Origin: Avidehalobacter sp964569265
GTDB lineage: Bacteria > Bacillota > Dehalobacteriia > UBA4068 > UBA4997
Direction: 5' to 3'
NCBI GenBank assembly: GCA_964569265.1
Contig: CAZMTO010000006.1
Location: 1-64,000 of the forward strand
Length of the DNA stretch: 64,000 nucleotides
Shown here in pieces: positions 50,498 to 58,166 of the stretch. How positions within the stretch are numbered: the first letter of the stretch is position 1; every line of letters begins with the position of its first letter. The notes below the pieces were generated by a model that made no database searches, was not told where the DNA came from, and saw nothing but the letters and a program-made list of their open reading frames with translations. A program made the position numbers and the translations under genes.

Positions 50498-52444
50498 CTA
50501 TCTGACAGTAGCACCGGCAAACATTTCACACGGGGCCTCTACCACTTTAAGGGTATCGCCGTCGCTTACAGCCAAAATCATCCCGCGGGATTCTACACCG
50601 CGCAGCACAGCCGGCGCCAAATTAGCCACCAAAATCAGCTTTTTGCCCACCATTTCTTCCGGCCGGTAATGTTCGGCAATACCGCTTACCACCGTGCGTT
50701 CTTCACCGCAAACTTCTACCGTAAGCTTTAACAGGCGCGCTGCCTTTTTAATTTTTTCGCAGGCCAAAACCTTGCAAACACGCAGGTCTACCTTGGCAAA
50801 ATCGTCGATGGTAATTTCCGGCTTCAGCGGCTCAAATTCCTTTTTAGGCTCCTCGGCCACCGGTTCAGGCTCTGACTCCGGCTCAGGTTCGGCTTCTACC
50901 ACTGTCGACATATCAATGCGCGGGAAGATAGCCTCGCCGCGGTTAATTTTCGTCCCCGCCGGGAAGCCGCCCCAGCCCAAAGCCGTCCAGTCACTGCCGG
51001 CAGTTGCCGCCGTAAGCCCCAACTGCGCCCACACACGTTCGGCCACATTAGGCATAACCGGGTTTATCAAAATAGTCACCTGACGCAAAACCTCGGCCAA
51101 ATTGTACATAACGGTTTTCAGCTTTTCGGTCTCGCCGTTTTTGTTCAGCTCCCACGGTGCCGTTTCGTCAACATACTTGTTGGCGCGGGCAACCAGCTTC
51201 CAAACCTCCGACACAGCGTTGGCAATGTCCATTTTATCCATATATTTAGCCATATTTTGCGGCGTAGCTTTACAAAGCTCTATCAGCTCGGCATCAAAAT
51301 CGGTGCCTTCGATACCGGGTTCAATAACACCGCCCAAAAATTTGGTTACCATAGCCGTAACACGAGAAAGCAAGTTGCCGTAATCGTTGGCAAGGTCGGT
51401 GTTTATGCACTGACACAAGGCAGGCTCGCTGTAGGTTGCATCCATACCGTAGGCCATTTCTCGCAGCAAAAAGAAGCGTATTGCATCGACACCGTATTTT
51501 TCGGCCAGCACCACAGGGTCTACTACGTTGCCCTTAGATTTGCTCATCTTGCCGTCCTGCATAAGCAGCCAGCCGTGAGCTACAGCTTTTTTGGGCAGCT
51601 CAATACCGGCGGCCATCAAAATAATCGGCCAGATAATAGCGTGAAAGCGTATAATGTCTTTACCCACCAAATGAATATCTGCCGGCCAATATTTTTTAAA
51701 CAGGCTATCATCATCAGTGCCATAACCCAAAGCAGAAATATAGTTAAGCAGGGCATCAAACCACACATAAACCACGTGTTTGGTATCAAACGGCACCTTA
51801 ATGCCCCAATCAAAGGTAGTACGCGATACACAGAGATCCTCTAACCCCTGCTTTACAAAGCTTACCATCTCGTTGCGGCGGGTTTCGGGCTGAATAAAGT
51901 CCGGGTTTTCTTCAATAAATTGCAGCCAGCGGTCTGCATATTTACTCATCTTAAAAAAGTAGCTTTCCTCGTGTGCCACCTGCACCGGGCGGCCGCAATC
52001 CGGGCAAATATGCCCTTCGTCCAACTGGTGTTCGGTAAAAAAGGTTTCGCAGGGGGTGCAATACCAGCCCTCGTATTCCGACTTATAAATATCGCCCTGA
52101 TCATACAGCTTTTGAATAATTGCCTGCACTACCTTTTCGTGGCGCTCATCAGTGGTGCGGATAAAATCATCATAGTCAATATCCAGCAACTGCCACAGGC
52201 TTTTAATGCCGGCCACAATACCGTCAACAAATTCCTTGGGCTGCATACCGGCAGCTTCGGCTCTCTGCTGAATTTTAAGCCCGTGTTCATCGGTACCGGT
52301 CAAAAAATAGGCGTCATATCCCCGCTGCTGCTTATAACGCTTCATCGCGTCGGCTGCCACGGTGGTGTATGCGTGGCCAATGTGCAGCTTGTCGCTGGGA
52401 TAGTAAATAGGTGTGGTAATATAAAAGCTTGGTTTTGTAGTCAT
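50498..52444 (-). CDS. metG: methionyl-tRNA synthetase
   Basis: MetG charges tRNA-Met. From the ATG at 52444 (648 aa, AGGAGG upstream) it has KLHIGHAYTT (HIGH), a zinc knuckle CTPC and CPDC (about 125-145), GKMSKSKGN and a C-terminal EMAP/Trbp111 tRNA-binding domain (FAKVDLRVCKV to the end), separated by an acidic linker rich in Glu and Pro. The frame extends upstream to 52531, but that part has no family similarity. It forms a unit with tatD downstream. Confidence 0.97.
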   Translation of the reverse strand: MTTKPSFYITTPIYYPSDKLHIGHAYTTVAADAMKRYKQQRGYDAYFLTGTDEHGLKIQQRAEAAGMQPKEFVDGIVAGIKSLWQLLDIDYDDFIRTTDERHEKVVQAIIQKLYDQGDIYKSEYEGWYCTPCETFFTEHQLDEGHICPDCGRPVQVAHEESYFFKMSKYADRWLQFIEENPDFIQPETRRNEMVSFVKQGLEDLCVSRTTFDWGIKVPFDTKHVVYVWFDALLNYISALGYGTDDDSLFKKYWPADIHLVGKDIIRFHAIIWPIILMAAGIELPKKAVAHGWLLMQDGKMSKSKGNVVDPVVLAEKYGVDAIRFFLLREMAYGMDATYSEPALCQCINTDLANDYGNLLSRVTAMVTKFLGGVIEPGIEGTDFDAELIELCKATPQNMAKYMDKMDIANAVSEVWKLVARANKYVDETAPWELNKNGETEKLKTVMYNLAEVLRQVTILINPVMPNVAERVWAQLGLTAATAGSDWTALGWGGFPAGTKINRGEAIFPRIDMSTVVEAEPEPESEPEPVAEEPKKEFEPLKPEITIDDFAKVDLRVCKVLACEKIKKAARLLKLTVEVCGEERTVVSGIAEHYRPEEMVGKKLILVANLAPAVLRGVESRGMILAVSDGDTLKVVEAPCEMFAGATVR

Positions 52445-52587
52445 CTCTACATCCTCCTGCATAATTATTAGCAATTTTGTAATATTTTTACTTTTATAAA
52501 AAGCATTGATAACACCTTTGCCAAGCAGCAAACGGTTTTATCAACGGTTTTTATTTTGGGGTGCGGCAAACTGCCCGCCGCCCCCGT

Positions 52588-52651
52588 AAAAAGCCGCTCC
52601 CGCGGGCGCAAGGCTGACGCCCCGCATTAACTTGCCCCAACAGCGGCTTTT
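52588..52651 (-). terminator. structured terminator between rsmI and metG
   Basis: AAAAGCCGCT (52589-52598) pairs with AGCGGCTTTT (52642-52651), and an inner GCGGG/CCCGC helix (52602-52606 with 52621-52625) sits inside. On the minus strand the stem runs into TTTTT. It lies just beyond rsmI. The AAAAGCCGC frame resembles the 11.1 and 54.4 kb elements. Confidence 0.75.
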
Positions 52652-52674
52652 GGCAACACTCACCGCCGGTATGG

Positions 52675-53526
52675 TCACTTGTGCGCTTTTAAGCTCAGCC
52701 CAAGGTCATAAACTTCTCCCACCGGCAAACCATACTGCGCTGCCAGCTCTTTAGCAGCGGCCTTATGCTTCATTCCACCGGCCATAAGGCGCGCCAAATG
52801 TGCCGCCACCTCGTCCATATCAACCGCCTGTGCCGCTTTAGGTTCGGCACCGGCCACCACCAGCACAAATTCGCCCTTAGGCTCGCGCTCCTGCCAAAGC
52901 TCCGCCAGCTCGGCCAGTGTACCGCGCTGCACCTCCTGAAATTTTTTGGTCAGCTCACGACACACGGCAATCCGTCGCTCACCGCCAAAGGCCGCCAGCA
53001 AATCCGCCAGGCTTTCCCGCAAGCGGTGGGGTGCTTCATAAAAAATCATAGTGCGTTCTTCATCTTTAAGCTTAGCCAGATAATCGGCACGCGCACTGCC
53101 ACGGGCAATAAAGCCCTCAAACGCAAAACGCTCCGTCGGCAAACCGGATAACACCAGCGCCACTATAGCCGCACAACAGCCGGGTATGGCATCAACCTCG
53201 TAGTTATGCTCCACTGCCGCCTTTAACAGCGCCGCACCGGGGTCACACACACCGGGTGTACCGGCATCACTTATCAGGGCAATATCGTCACCGGCTGCCA
53301 AACGCGCCAGCAACGCTTCTTCCCGCTTGCCCTCTATCTCGCGGTAGTAGCTCATCATCGGCTTTTTTATGCCCAACCGAGAAAGCAGCAGCCCGCTGTG
53401 CCGGGTATCTTCGGCCGCTACCAAATCTGCCGCCGCCAAAACCTCTTGTGCCCGCGGCGAAATATCGCCCATATTACCTATCGGCGTAGCCACCAAAGTA
53501 AGCCGCCCCTGCTTTTGTTCCGTCAT
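52675..53526 (-). CDS. rsmI: 16S rRNA (cytidine-1402-2'-O)-methyltransferase
   Basis: RsmI methylates the ribose of C1402 in 16S rRNA. The 283 residues show the SAM-binding tetrapyrrole-methylase fold: VATPIGNMGDISPR, VAAEDTRHS, LISDAGTPGVCDPG and FYEAPHRL. Length is normal. The order yabA, methyltransferase, rsmI, metG matches B. subtilis, except that yazA (a GIY-YIG protein) and abrB are missing. The stop codon lies in AAGTGACC, resembling the start of the repeat modules seen at other stops. Confidence 0.96.
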   Translation of the reverse strand: MTEQKQGRLTLVATPIGNMGDISPRAQEVLAAADLVAAEDTRHSGLLLSRLGIKKPMMSYYREIEGKREEALLARLAAGDDIALISDAGTPGVCDPGAALLKAAVEHNYEVDAIPGCCAAIVALVLSGLPTERFAFEGFIARGSARADYLAKLKDEERTMIFYEAPHRLRESLADLLAAFGGERRIAVCRELTKKFQEVQRGTLAELAELWQEREPKGEFVLVVAGAEPKAAQAVDMDEVAAHLARLMAGGMKHKAAAKELAAQYGLPVGEVYDLGLSLKAHK

Positions 53527-53546
53527 CTGCTACACTCCCACGCTTT

Positions 53547-54170
53547 TTATTTTTGTGCCAACAGCAACACGCGCTGCTCAAAAAACTGCTTTTTTATCAG
53601 CAAAAAACCCCTGCTCTGCAACAGCTCCTCAGCTTCTGCCGTGCGGCTTTGCGGCAACAACAGGCAAAACACACCACCCACCGCCAACAGGCCATAAGCC
53701 GCCGCCAGCAAGTCGCCAAGCCCGCCAAACAGCTCGTGCGTGGCCGCCCTGCGCTCCGGCACCGGGCTAAGCCGCCCCGTGGTTTGCGGCCAAAACGGTG
53801 GGTTGCTCACCACCAAATCATAGGCCGCCGCCGGCAAAACATCTGCCCAATTTCGCCAATCAGAGCATACAAAACGGCATTTACCGGCAAAACCGGGCAC
53901 ATCGGCATTAAGCTGCAAACTGCGCTGCGCCAGCGCCACATTGGCCGGCATTATCTCTACCCCGGTGCAGCAGGCCGCCGGCAGACGCGCCCACAAAGCC
54001 AACAGCAAGCCGCCGTTACCACTGCCAAGCTCGCAAATACAGCGCGCGCCGGGTGCATTGGCCGCCGCAAATTCCGCCAGCCGCACCGAATCTCCCGAAA
54101 AGCAAAGATATTGCGTGTTTTGCAGCAATTTTAGCCCTTTAAGATGCAAATCTACAATTTCTTCGCTCAA
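53547..54170 (-). CDS. YabB/TrmN6-type methyltransferase
   Basis: This is a SAM-dependent N6-adenine methyltransferase of the TrmN6 (tRNA1Val A37) group, equivalent in position to B. subtilis YabB. It has the SAM motif CELGSGNGGLLLAL, the acidic loop in TGVEIMPANVALA and the catalytic NPPF in LVVSNPPFWP. I start it at the TTG at 54170 (207 aa) because AAGGAG lies 7 bases upstream; the GTG at 54197 precedes that site. It ends 21 bases before rsmI. The product should modify a tRNA, but the target is not proven. Confidence 0.88.
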   Translation of the reverse strand: MSEEIVDLHLKGLKLLQNTQYLCFSGDSVRLAEFAAANAPGARCICELGSGNGGLLLALWARLPAACCTGVEIMPANVALAQRSLQLNADVPGFAGKCRFVCSDWRNWADVLPAAAYDLVVSNPPFWPQTTGRLSPVPERRAATHELFGGLGDLLAAAYGLLAVGGVFCLLLPQSRTAEAEELLQSRGFLLIKKQFFEQRVLLLAQK

Positions 54171-54211
54171 ATTATCTCTCCTTATAAAACACCGCACGTC
54201 TTTTTTAGATT

Positions 54212-54895
54212 ATCTACCCAAAATCAAGGAACTGCAAGAGTGCCTTAGATGCAATCACAGGATAGCAGATGTGCCGCTATTGCCGGTTACCCACCCAAAC
54301 CCAAGGAATTGCAAGAGTGGTGCAGATGCAAGGAATAGAATTTTGAGTCGACAGAGGCGTACAGATGGTACGCCGACAAGCGAAAAATTATATGACACAG
54401 CAGATGTGCCGCTATTGTCAATTCCGCTTTAAAAGCCGCGCTAAAGTGGGTTTAATCTATTCCCGCCCACCGCCCTATATACGCCCTGCGGCGCGGCTTT
54501 TTTAGGCAATGATTACCCACCCAAACACAAGGAACTGCAAGAGTGAAACCTTTGTTAGCATACCGGATGGGCAAAAGTGCCTTAGATGCAATCACAAGAC
54601 AGCAGATGTGCCGCTATTGCCGGTTACGCACCCAAACCCAAGGAATTGCAAGAGTGGTGCAGATGCAAGGAATAGAATTTTGAGTCGACAGAGGCGTACA
54701 GATGGTACGCCGACAAGCGAAAAATTATATGACACAGCAGATGTGCCGCTATTGTCAATTCCGATATACCGGATGGGCAAGAGTGCCTTAGATTTAGGTG
54801 AGTACGGCTGCGCGAGCGATTTAGGCGTACTGATAGTACGCCGCTGAGCCAAGCAGACAACGAGCCTAAAGATAAGGTGCTATTGTCCCTTCCGG
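54212..54895. repeat. mosaic intergenic repeat block, yabA-methyltransferase gap
   Basis: This gene-free block of about 680 bases contains a 187-base direct duplication (54240-54426 and 54577-54763) with three mismatches. Each copy has a TGTGCCGCTATTG module, CCCAAACCCAAGGAATTGC, GTCGACAGA, the hairpin GGCGTAC-AGATG-GTACGCC (54356 and 54693) and a terminal TATTGTCAATTCCG. Between the copies lies the three-way element with a perfect 11-bp stem AAAAGCCGCGC/GCGCGGCTTTT (54431-54441 with 54491-54501). The right end is the ATTTAGGTGAGTACGGCT module with the hairpin GGCGTAC-TGATA-GTACGCC (54824). The block starts right at the yabA stop. Confidence 0.85.
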
Positions 54896-55162
54896 TCAGT
54901 TTTTTAAAAAACTCTGACAAAACAAACACTCTTCCCCCTTGCGGCTCTGCGCAAAGTAAGTCGGGCAAATATGGTAGCCCTCATCATAAAGCTTACTAAG
55001 CTCCTCTACACCCTCGCTGCGAATATTTTCTTCACTAAGGCGCTCTAACAGACGGGCATTTTGCACCTCTAAAGAGTCCACCTTAAGGCGAAGCTCCTGC
55101 AATTTATACTGCAAAGCACCTAATGCTTCCTCGATCTCTAAGATCTCGTTACGCAATGCCAT
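54896..55162 (-). CDS. yabA: replication initiation control protein YabA
   Basis: YabA binds DnaA and DnaN and restrains initiation in Bacillus. This 88-residue product is shorter than the usual 110-120 but has the N-terminal coiled coil (about 8-45) and the zinc-binding C-terminus ELSKLYDEGYHICPTYFAQS, then CLFCQSF, which matches YabA closely (H-x-C and C-x-x-C). The linker is shortened. Its ATG overlaps the yaaT stop by one base (TAATG), so the two are translationally coupled. The position after yaaT is as in B. subtilis. Confidence 0.92.
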   Translation of the reverse strand: MALRNEILEIEEALGALQYKLQELRLKVDSLEVQNARLLERLSEENIRSEGVEELSKLYDEGYHICPTYFAQSRKGEECLFCQSFLKN

Positions 55163-56214
55163 TATGCTCCCTCCGTCCCCGACGAATGTTCTTTATTTTG
55201 CGGTTTGCCGCCCCGACCGTTCTTTTTGCCGCCGCGCCAACGGCGCTTGTTGTTATGCGGGCGCTCTCCCTGCGGCTTTTCTTCCAAGTCAGCCATATCG
55301 TTGTTATCGGCTTTATCGGCTTTTGCCGGTTTGGCCGGTTTTTCCGCCTTGGGCTGTTTATCTGCCTTAGGCGGGCGGTTAGCCTTGGGTTTGGGCTGTT
55401 TGGCCGGTTTGGGCGGTTTAGGTGCAGCCGTCTCCGAATCTGCCACCGCTATCGATTCTTCCAAATCTATTTCGTCAATAATATCCTCCGACATTGCCGC
55501 ACTGCGCTGCGGGCAAGGTTTATCGGCGCAGGCCGCACAGTTATGATCACAGGCCGGTGCCAGAGGTTCGTCCGGCGCGTTTTCGTCATATTCATAATAC
55601 AAACAACACATAAGCCTGCCGCACACACCGGATATTTTGGCCGGATTAAGCGCCAGATTTTGTTTTTTTGCCATTTTTATGGATACCGGATGAAAGCCGT
55701 TTAAAAAGGCCGCACAGCAAAGCTCTCGCCCGCAGGTAGAATAACCGCCAACCAGCCGTGCTTCGTCACGCACACCCACCTGCCTAAGCTCTATGCGCGC
55801 GTGAAAATGCGCCGCCAGCACCTTTACCAAATCTCTAAAGTCTACACGGTTATCCGACGAAAAATAAAACACAATTTTGCTGCCGTCAAAAGAATACGCC
55901 ACTTTTATAAGCTTCATCGGCAGGCCGGCTTCCAGTATCTGTTCCCGGCAATATTCAAACGCCGCCGGTTCGCGTTTTTTATAATCCTCAAAGCGCATTT
56001 CGTCGGCCACGGTAGCCACACGCATTATCGGCTTTAAGGGCTGCGGCAGGGACGCCGCATCAACCTCTTGCACGGGGGTAGATACCACACCGCAATCTAA
56101 ACCGCGGCTGCTTTCTACCACCACGTTATCGCCAAGGCTAAGCTCCTGGTCGCCCACCTCAAAATAATAAATTTTACCGGCTCGCTCAAAGCGAACACCC
56201 ACAACCTGTGCCAT
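55162..56214 (-). CDS. yaaT: PSP1-domain protein YaaT (RicT) with basic tail
   Basis: YaaT (RicT) is a PSP1-domain protein; in B. subtilis it is part of the RicAFT complex that affects RNase Y and phosphorelay. The PSP1 core spans about residues 1-250, with ADEMRFEDYKKRE, VAYSFDGSKIVFYFSSD, CGRELCCAAFL and GRLMCCLYYE; several Cys residues fit the Fe-S clusters of the complex. The last 90 residues are a Pro/Lys/Arg-rich tail (about 270-350), absent from Bacillus YaaT. I start at the ATG at 56214 (350 aa). RicA and RicF are not in the window. Confidence 0.92.
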   Translation of the reverse strand: MAQVVGVRFERAGKIYYFEVGDQELSLGDNVVVESSRGLDCGVVSTPVQEVDAASLPQPLKPIMRVATVADEMRFEDYKKREPAAFEYCREQILEAGLPMKLIKVAYSFDGSKIVFYFSSDNRVDFRDLVKVLAAHFHARIELRQVGVRDEARLVGGYSTCGRELCCAAFLNGFHPVSIKMAKKQNLALNPAKISGVCGRLMCCLYYEYDENAPDEPLAPACDHNCAACADKPCPQRSAAMSEDIIDEIDLEESIAVADSETAAPKPPKPAKQPKPKANRPPKADKQPKAEKPAKPAKADKADNNDMADLEEKPQGERPHNNKRRWRGGKKNGRGGKPQNKEHSSGTEGA

Positions 56215-56424
56215 ATATAAAAAATCCTCTTTTCTAAAAATACACCGACAAACCGGCACCCAAGCCCGCTTATCAGCCGCAATTACACCAATATTAAGTG
56301 CCCCAAAAGCATTTGGTTACACTACGCCTATGATATAAATACCTTATCCTTTAGCCTATCATAAATTGGGGCAAAACACAAGCCCGGCGGGCAATTTTTG
56401 CGCTTAAAATTATTTTTTGACCAT

Positions 56425-56452
56425 AAAAAAAACGGCAGGTTTTACCCCGCCG
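56425..56452 (-). terminator. holB terminator
   Basis: CGGCGGG and CCTGCCG on the minus strand form a 7-bp stem followed by eight T residues, 16 bases after holB. yaaT downstream therefore needs its own promoter. Confidence 0.85.
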
Positions 56453-56467
56453 CAGCATTTTAAGTAT

Positions 56468-57388
56468 TTATATTGCTTTGGTCTGCGCCGCCTGATACAA
56501 CTGCAAAAACAGCACCGACAGCGTTAGCACACCGTTTACATTGCCCTCAATATCGCGCATAGCATCTTCGGTAAGCAGGGCACAATTTAAGGCACCGCTG
56601 CGCCCCAGCACCGCGCCGCCGCCAAGCGGGTAGGCAGCATCTTCTCCGGCCGATTGTAACACCGCACCAACTGCCTGTTCGTGCAGGGCAGCCAGCAGCT
56701 CGCCCAAAAACACACCTATAAGCTTTTTTTGCCCCACCGAATGTTTGTCATCTCTAAAGCTTTTTGCCAGCACCAACAGCTTTGCTCCGCTGTCCGGTGC
56801 AGCCAGCAGCTTAAACAGTTCACGACATTTGTCCTGCATAGCAGCCCTAAGCTCCTGCTCACGCGCCAGTTCGGGCAAAAGCTCGGTGTAATAAACATCG
56901 TTGCCCGGCGCCGCAAAATCTTCGGGCAGGCGCACCCATACCACACGTGACAAAATAGTTTCCAGCAGGCTGTCGCCCAGCGGTGCCGTCAAAATAAAAA
57001 ACAGCCCCTGCGGCGGTTCTTCTAAAATTTTAAGCAGGCTGTTGGCTGCCGCCGCCAACATAGTATGCGCCTGATGAATTATCACCACACGCCGTCCACC
57101 CTCGTAGGCCTCCAAATTAGCCATATACTGCATATCCCGCGTCTGGTCTATTTTTACACTGGCACCGCGCGGCATTATCAACTGTAAATCCGGGTGGTTG
57201 CCTGCCGCCAGCTTGCGGCAACCGGCACACTGTCCGCAGGGTTGGCCGTCTGCCTGCAGGTTATGGCACAGCAACGCCTTGGCCAACTGCACCGCCTGTT
57301 CCAGCACCTGCTCCGGGCGGCCTGTTAGCAGCCACGCGTGGTTTATGCGCCCGGCAGACATTGTTTTTGCCAGCCTATCGTAAAGCAT
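56468..57388 (-). CDS. holB: DNA polymerase III subunit delta'
   Basis: HolB is part of the clamp loader. The 306 residues have the zinc module CGQCAGCRKL preceded by a Cys in LLCHN (about 40-60), VKIDQTRDMQ, and the helix NSLLKILEEPPQG with the SRC-equivalent ILSRVV. The nucleotide site is degenerate (LLTGRPEQV), as is normal for delta'. The start is ATG 57388 or the GTG at 57394; both overlap the tmk end, which supports coupling. The order tmk-holB-yaaT is as in Bacillus, but yaaQ and yaaR are missing. Confidence 0.93.
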   Translation of the reverse strand: MLYDRLAKTMSAGRINHAWLLTGRPEQVLEQAVQLAKALLCHNLQADGQPCGQCAGCRKLAAGNHPDLQLIMPRGASVKIDQTRDMQYMANLEAYEGGRRVVIIHQAHTMLAAAANSLLKILEEPPQGLFFILTAPLGDSLLETILSRVVWVRLPEDFAAPGNDVYYTELLPELAREQELRAAMQDKCRELFKLLAAPDSGAKLLVLAKSFRDDKHSVGQKKLIGVFLGELLAALHEQAVGAVLQSAGEDAAYPLGGGAVLGRSGALNCALLTEDAMRDIEGNVNGVLTLSVLFLQLYQAAQTKAI

Positions 57389-58031
57389 CCGCACTCACCA
57401 AACCCTTCTGCACCAACAGCTTGCCCACTGCGGCCCTTATATCGTTTTGCACTGCCGCCACCGGCTTACAGGCATCTATACGCCGCACGCGCTCAGGTTC
57501 GGCCTGCCACATCGCCATATAACCGTCATATATCCGCTGATGAAAAGCCACCTGCTCCTGCTCCATACGGTCAGCCGCGCCACGGCTTTTGGCACGCGCC
57601 AGCCCCTGCGACACCGGCATATCCAGCAGCAGCGTCATATCCGGCCAAAGCCCACCGGTAGCCTGTTCATTAAGCTGCCTTAGCCACGCCACACTTAAAC
57701 CGCGGCCATAGCCCTGGTACGCCATATGAGAATCTATATAGCGGTCACAAAGCACCACCTGCCCGGCGTTTAATGCCGGCCGCAGCGCTTCTTCGGCGTG
57801 TTGTGCCCGGTCTGCCGCCATCAGCAAAGCCTCGGCAGTGGGGGTAAGGGCAGTGTTAGCCGGGTTTAGCAGCACCGCACGTATCTGCGCCCCAATTTGC
57901 CCGGCACCGGGTTCCCGCGTTTGCAGGCAGCTTAGCCCCAGCCCCGCCAGCCAATCGGCCAGCAGCCGCTGCTGTGTGGTTTTGCCTGCGCCCTCTACGC
58001 CTTCTAATGTTATAAACAAACCTTTGCTCAT
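57375..58031 (-). CDS. tmk: thymidylate kinase
   Basis: Tmk phosphorylates dTMP to dTDP. The 218 residues show the P-loop FITLEGVEGAGKTTQ, the TREPG motif, the DRYIDSHMAYQG substrate loop and a lid with RAKSRGAADRMEQE. It overlaps holB by 14 bases and lies 135 bases after the decarboxylase gene. The motif REPGAGQIG has Ala-Gly instead of the usual Gly-Thr, a mild variation. Confidence 0.95.
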   Translation of the reverse strand: MSKGLFITLEGVEGAGKTTQQRLLADWLAGLGLSCLQTREPGAGQIGAQIRAVLLNPANTALTPTAEALLMAADRAQHAEEALRPALNAGQVVLCDRYIDSHMAYQGYGRGLSVAWLRQLNEQATGGLWPDMTLLLDMPVSQGLARAKSRGAADRMEQEQVAFHQRIYDGYMAMWQAEPERVRRIDACKPVAAVQNDIRAAVGKLLVQKGLVSADALR

Positions 58032-58166
58032 ATGCCGCTCCCTGTTGTTAAATTTATACTTATAATTTTACGGCAATTTACCGATTTGTCAATATTTTTT
58101 GTGCGGCGTCCGTGCCCGCCGCCCAATGTCGGCCAACGCTCCCGCTATCGACACCACAGCACCACG

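Noticed and set aside
51257..52471. plus-strand open frames across metG
   Set aside because: They are antisense shadows of a clear methionyl-tRNA synthetase.
52445..52590. T-box leader for metG
   Set aside because: No T-box core sequence (TGGNACCGCG-like) is present; the region is a terminator plus spacer.
54212..54895. Insertion sequence or coding genes in the repeat block
   Set aside because: The small open frames change with each module copy, and no transposase motif or consistent terminal inverted repeat is visible.
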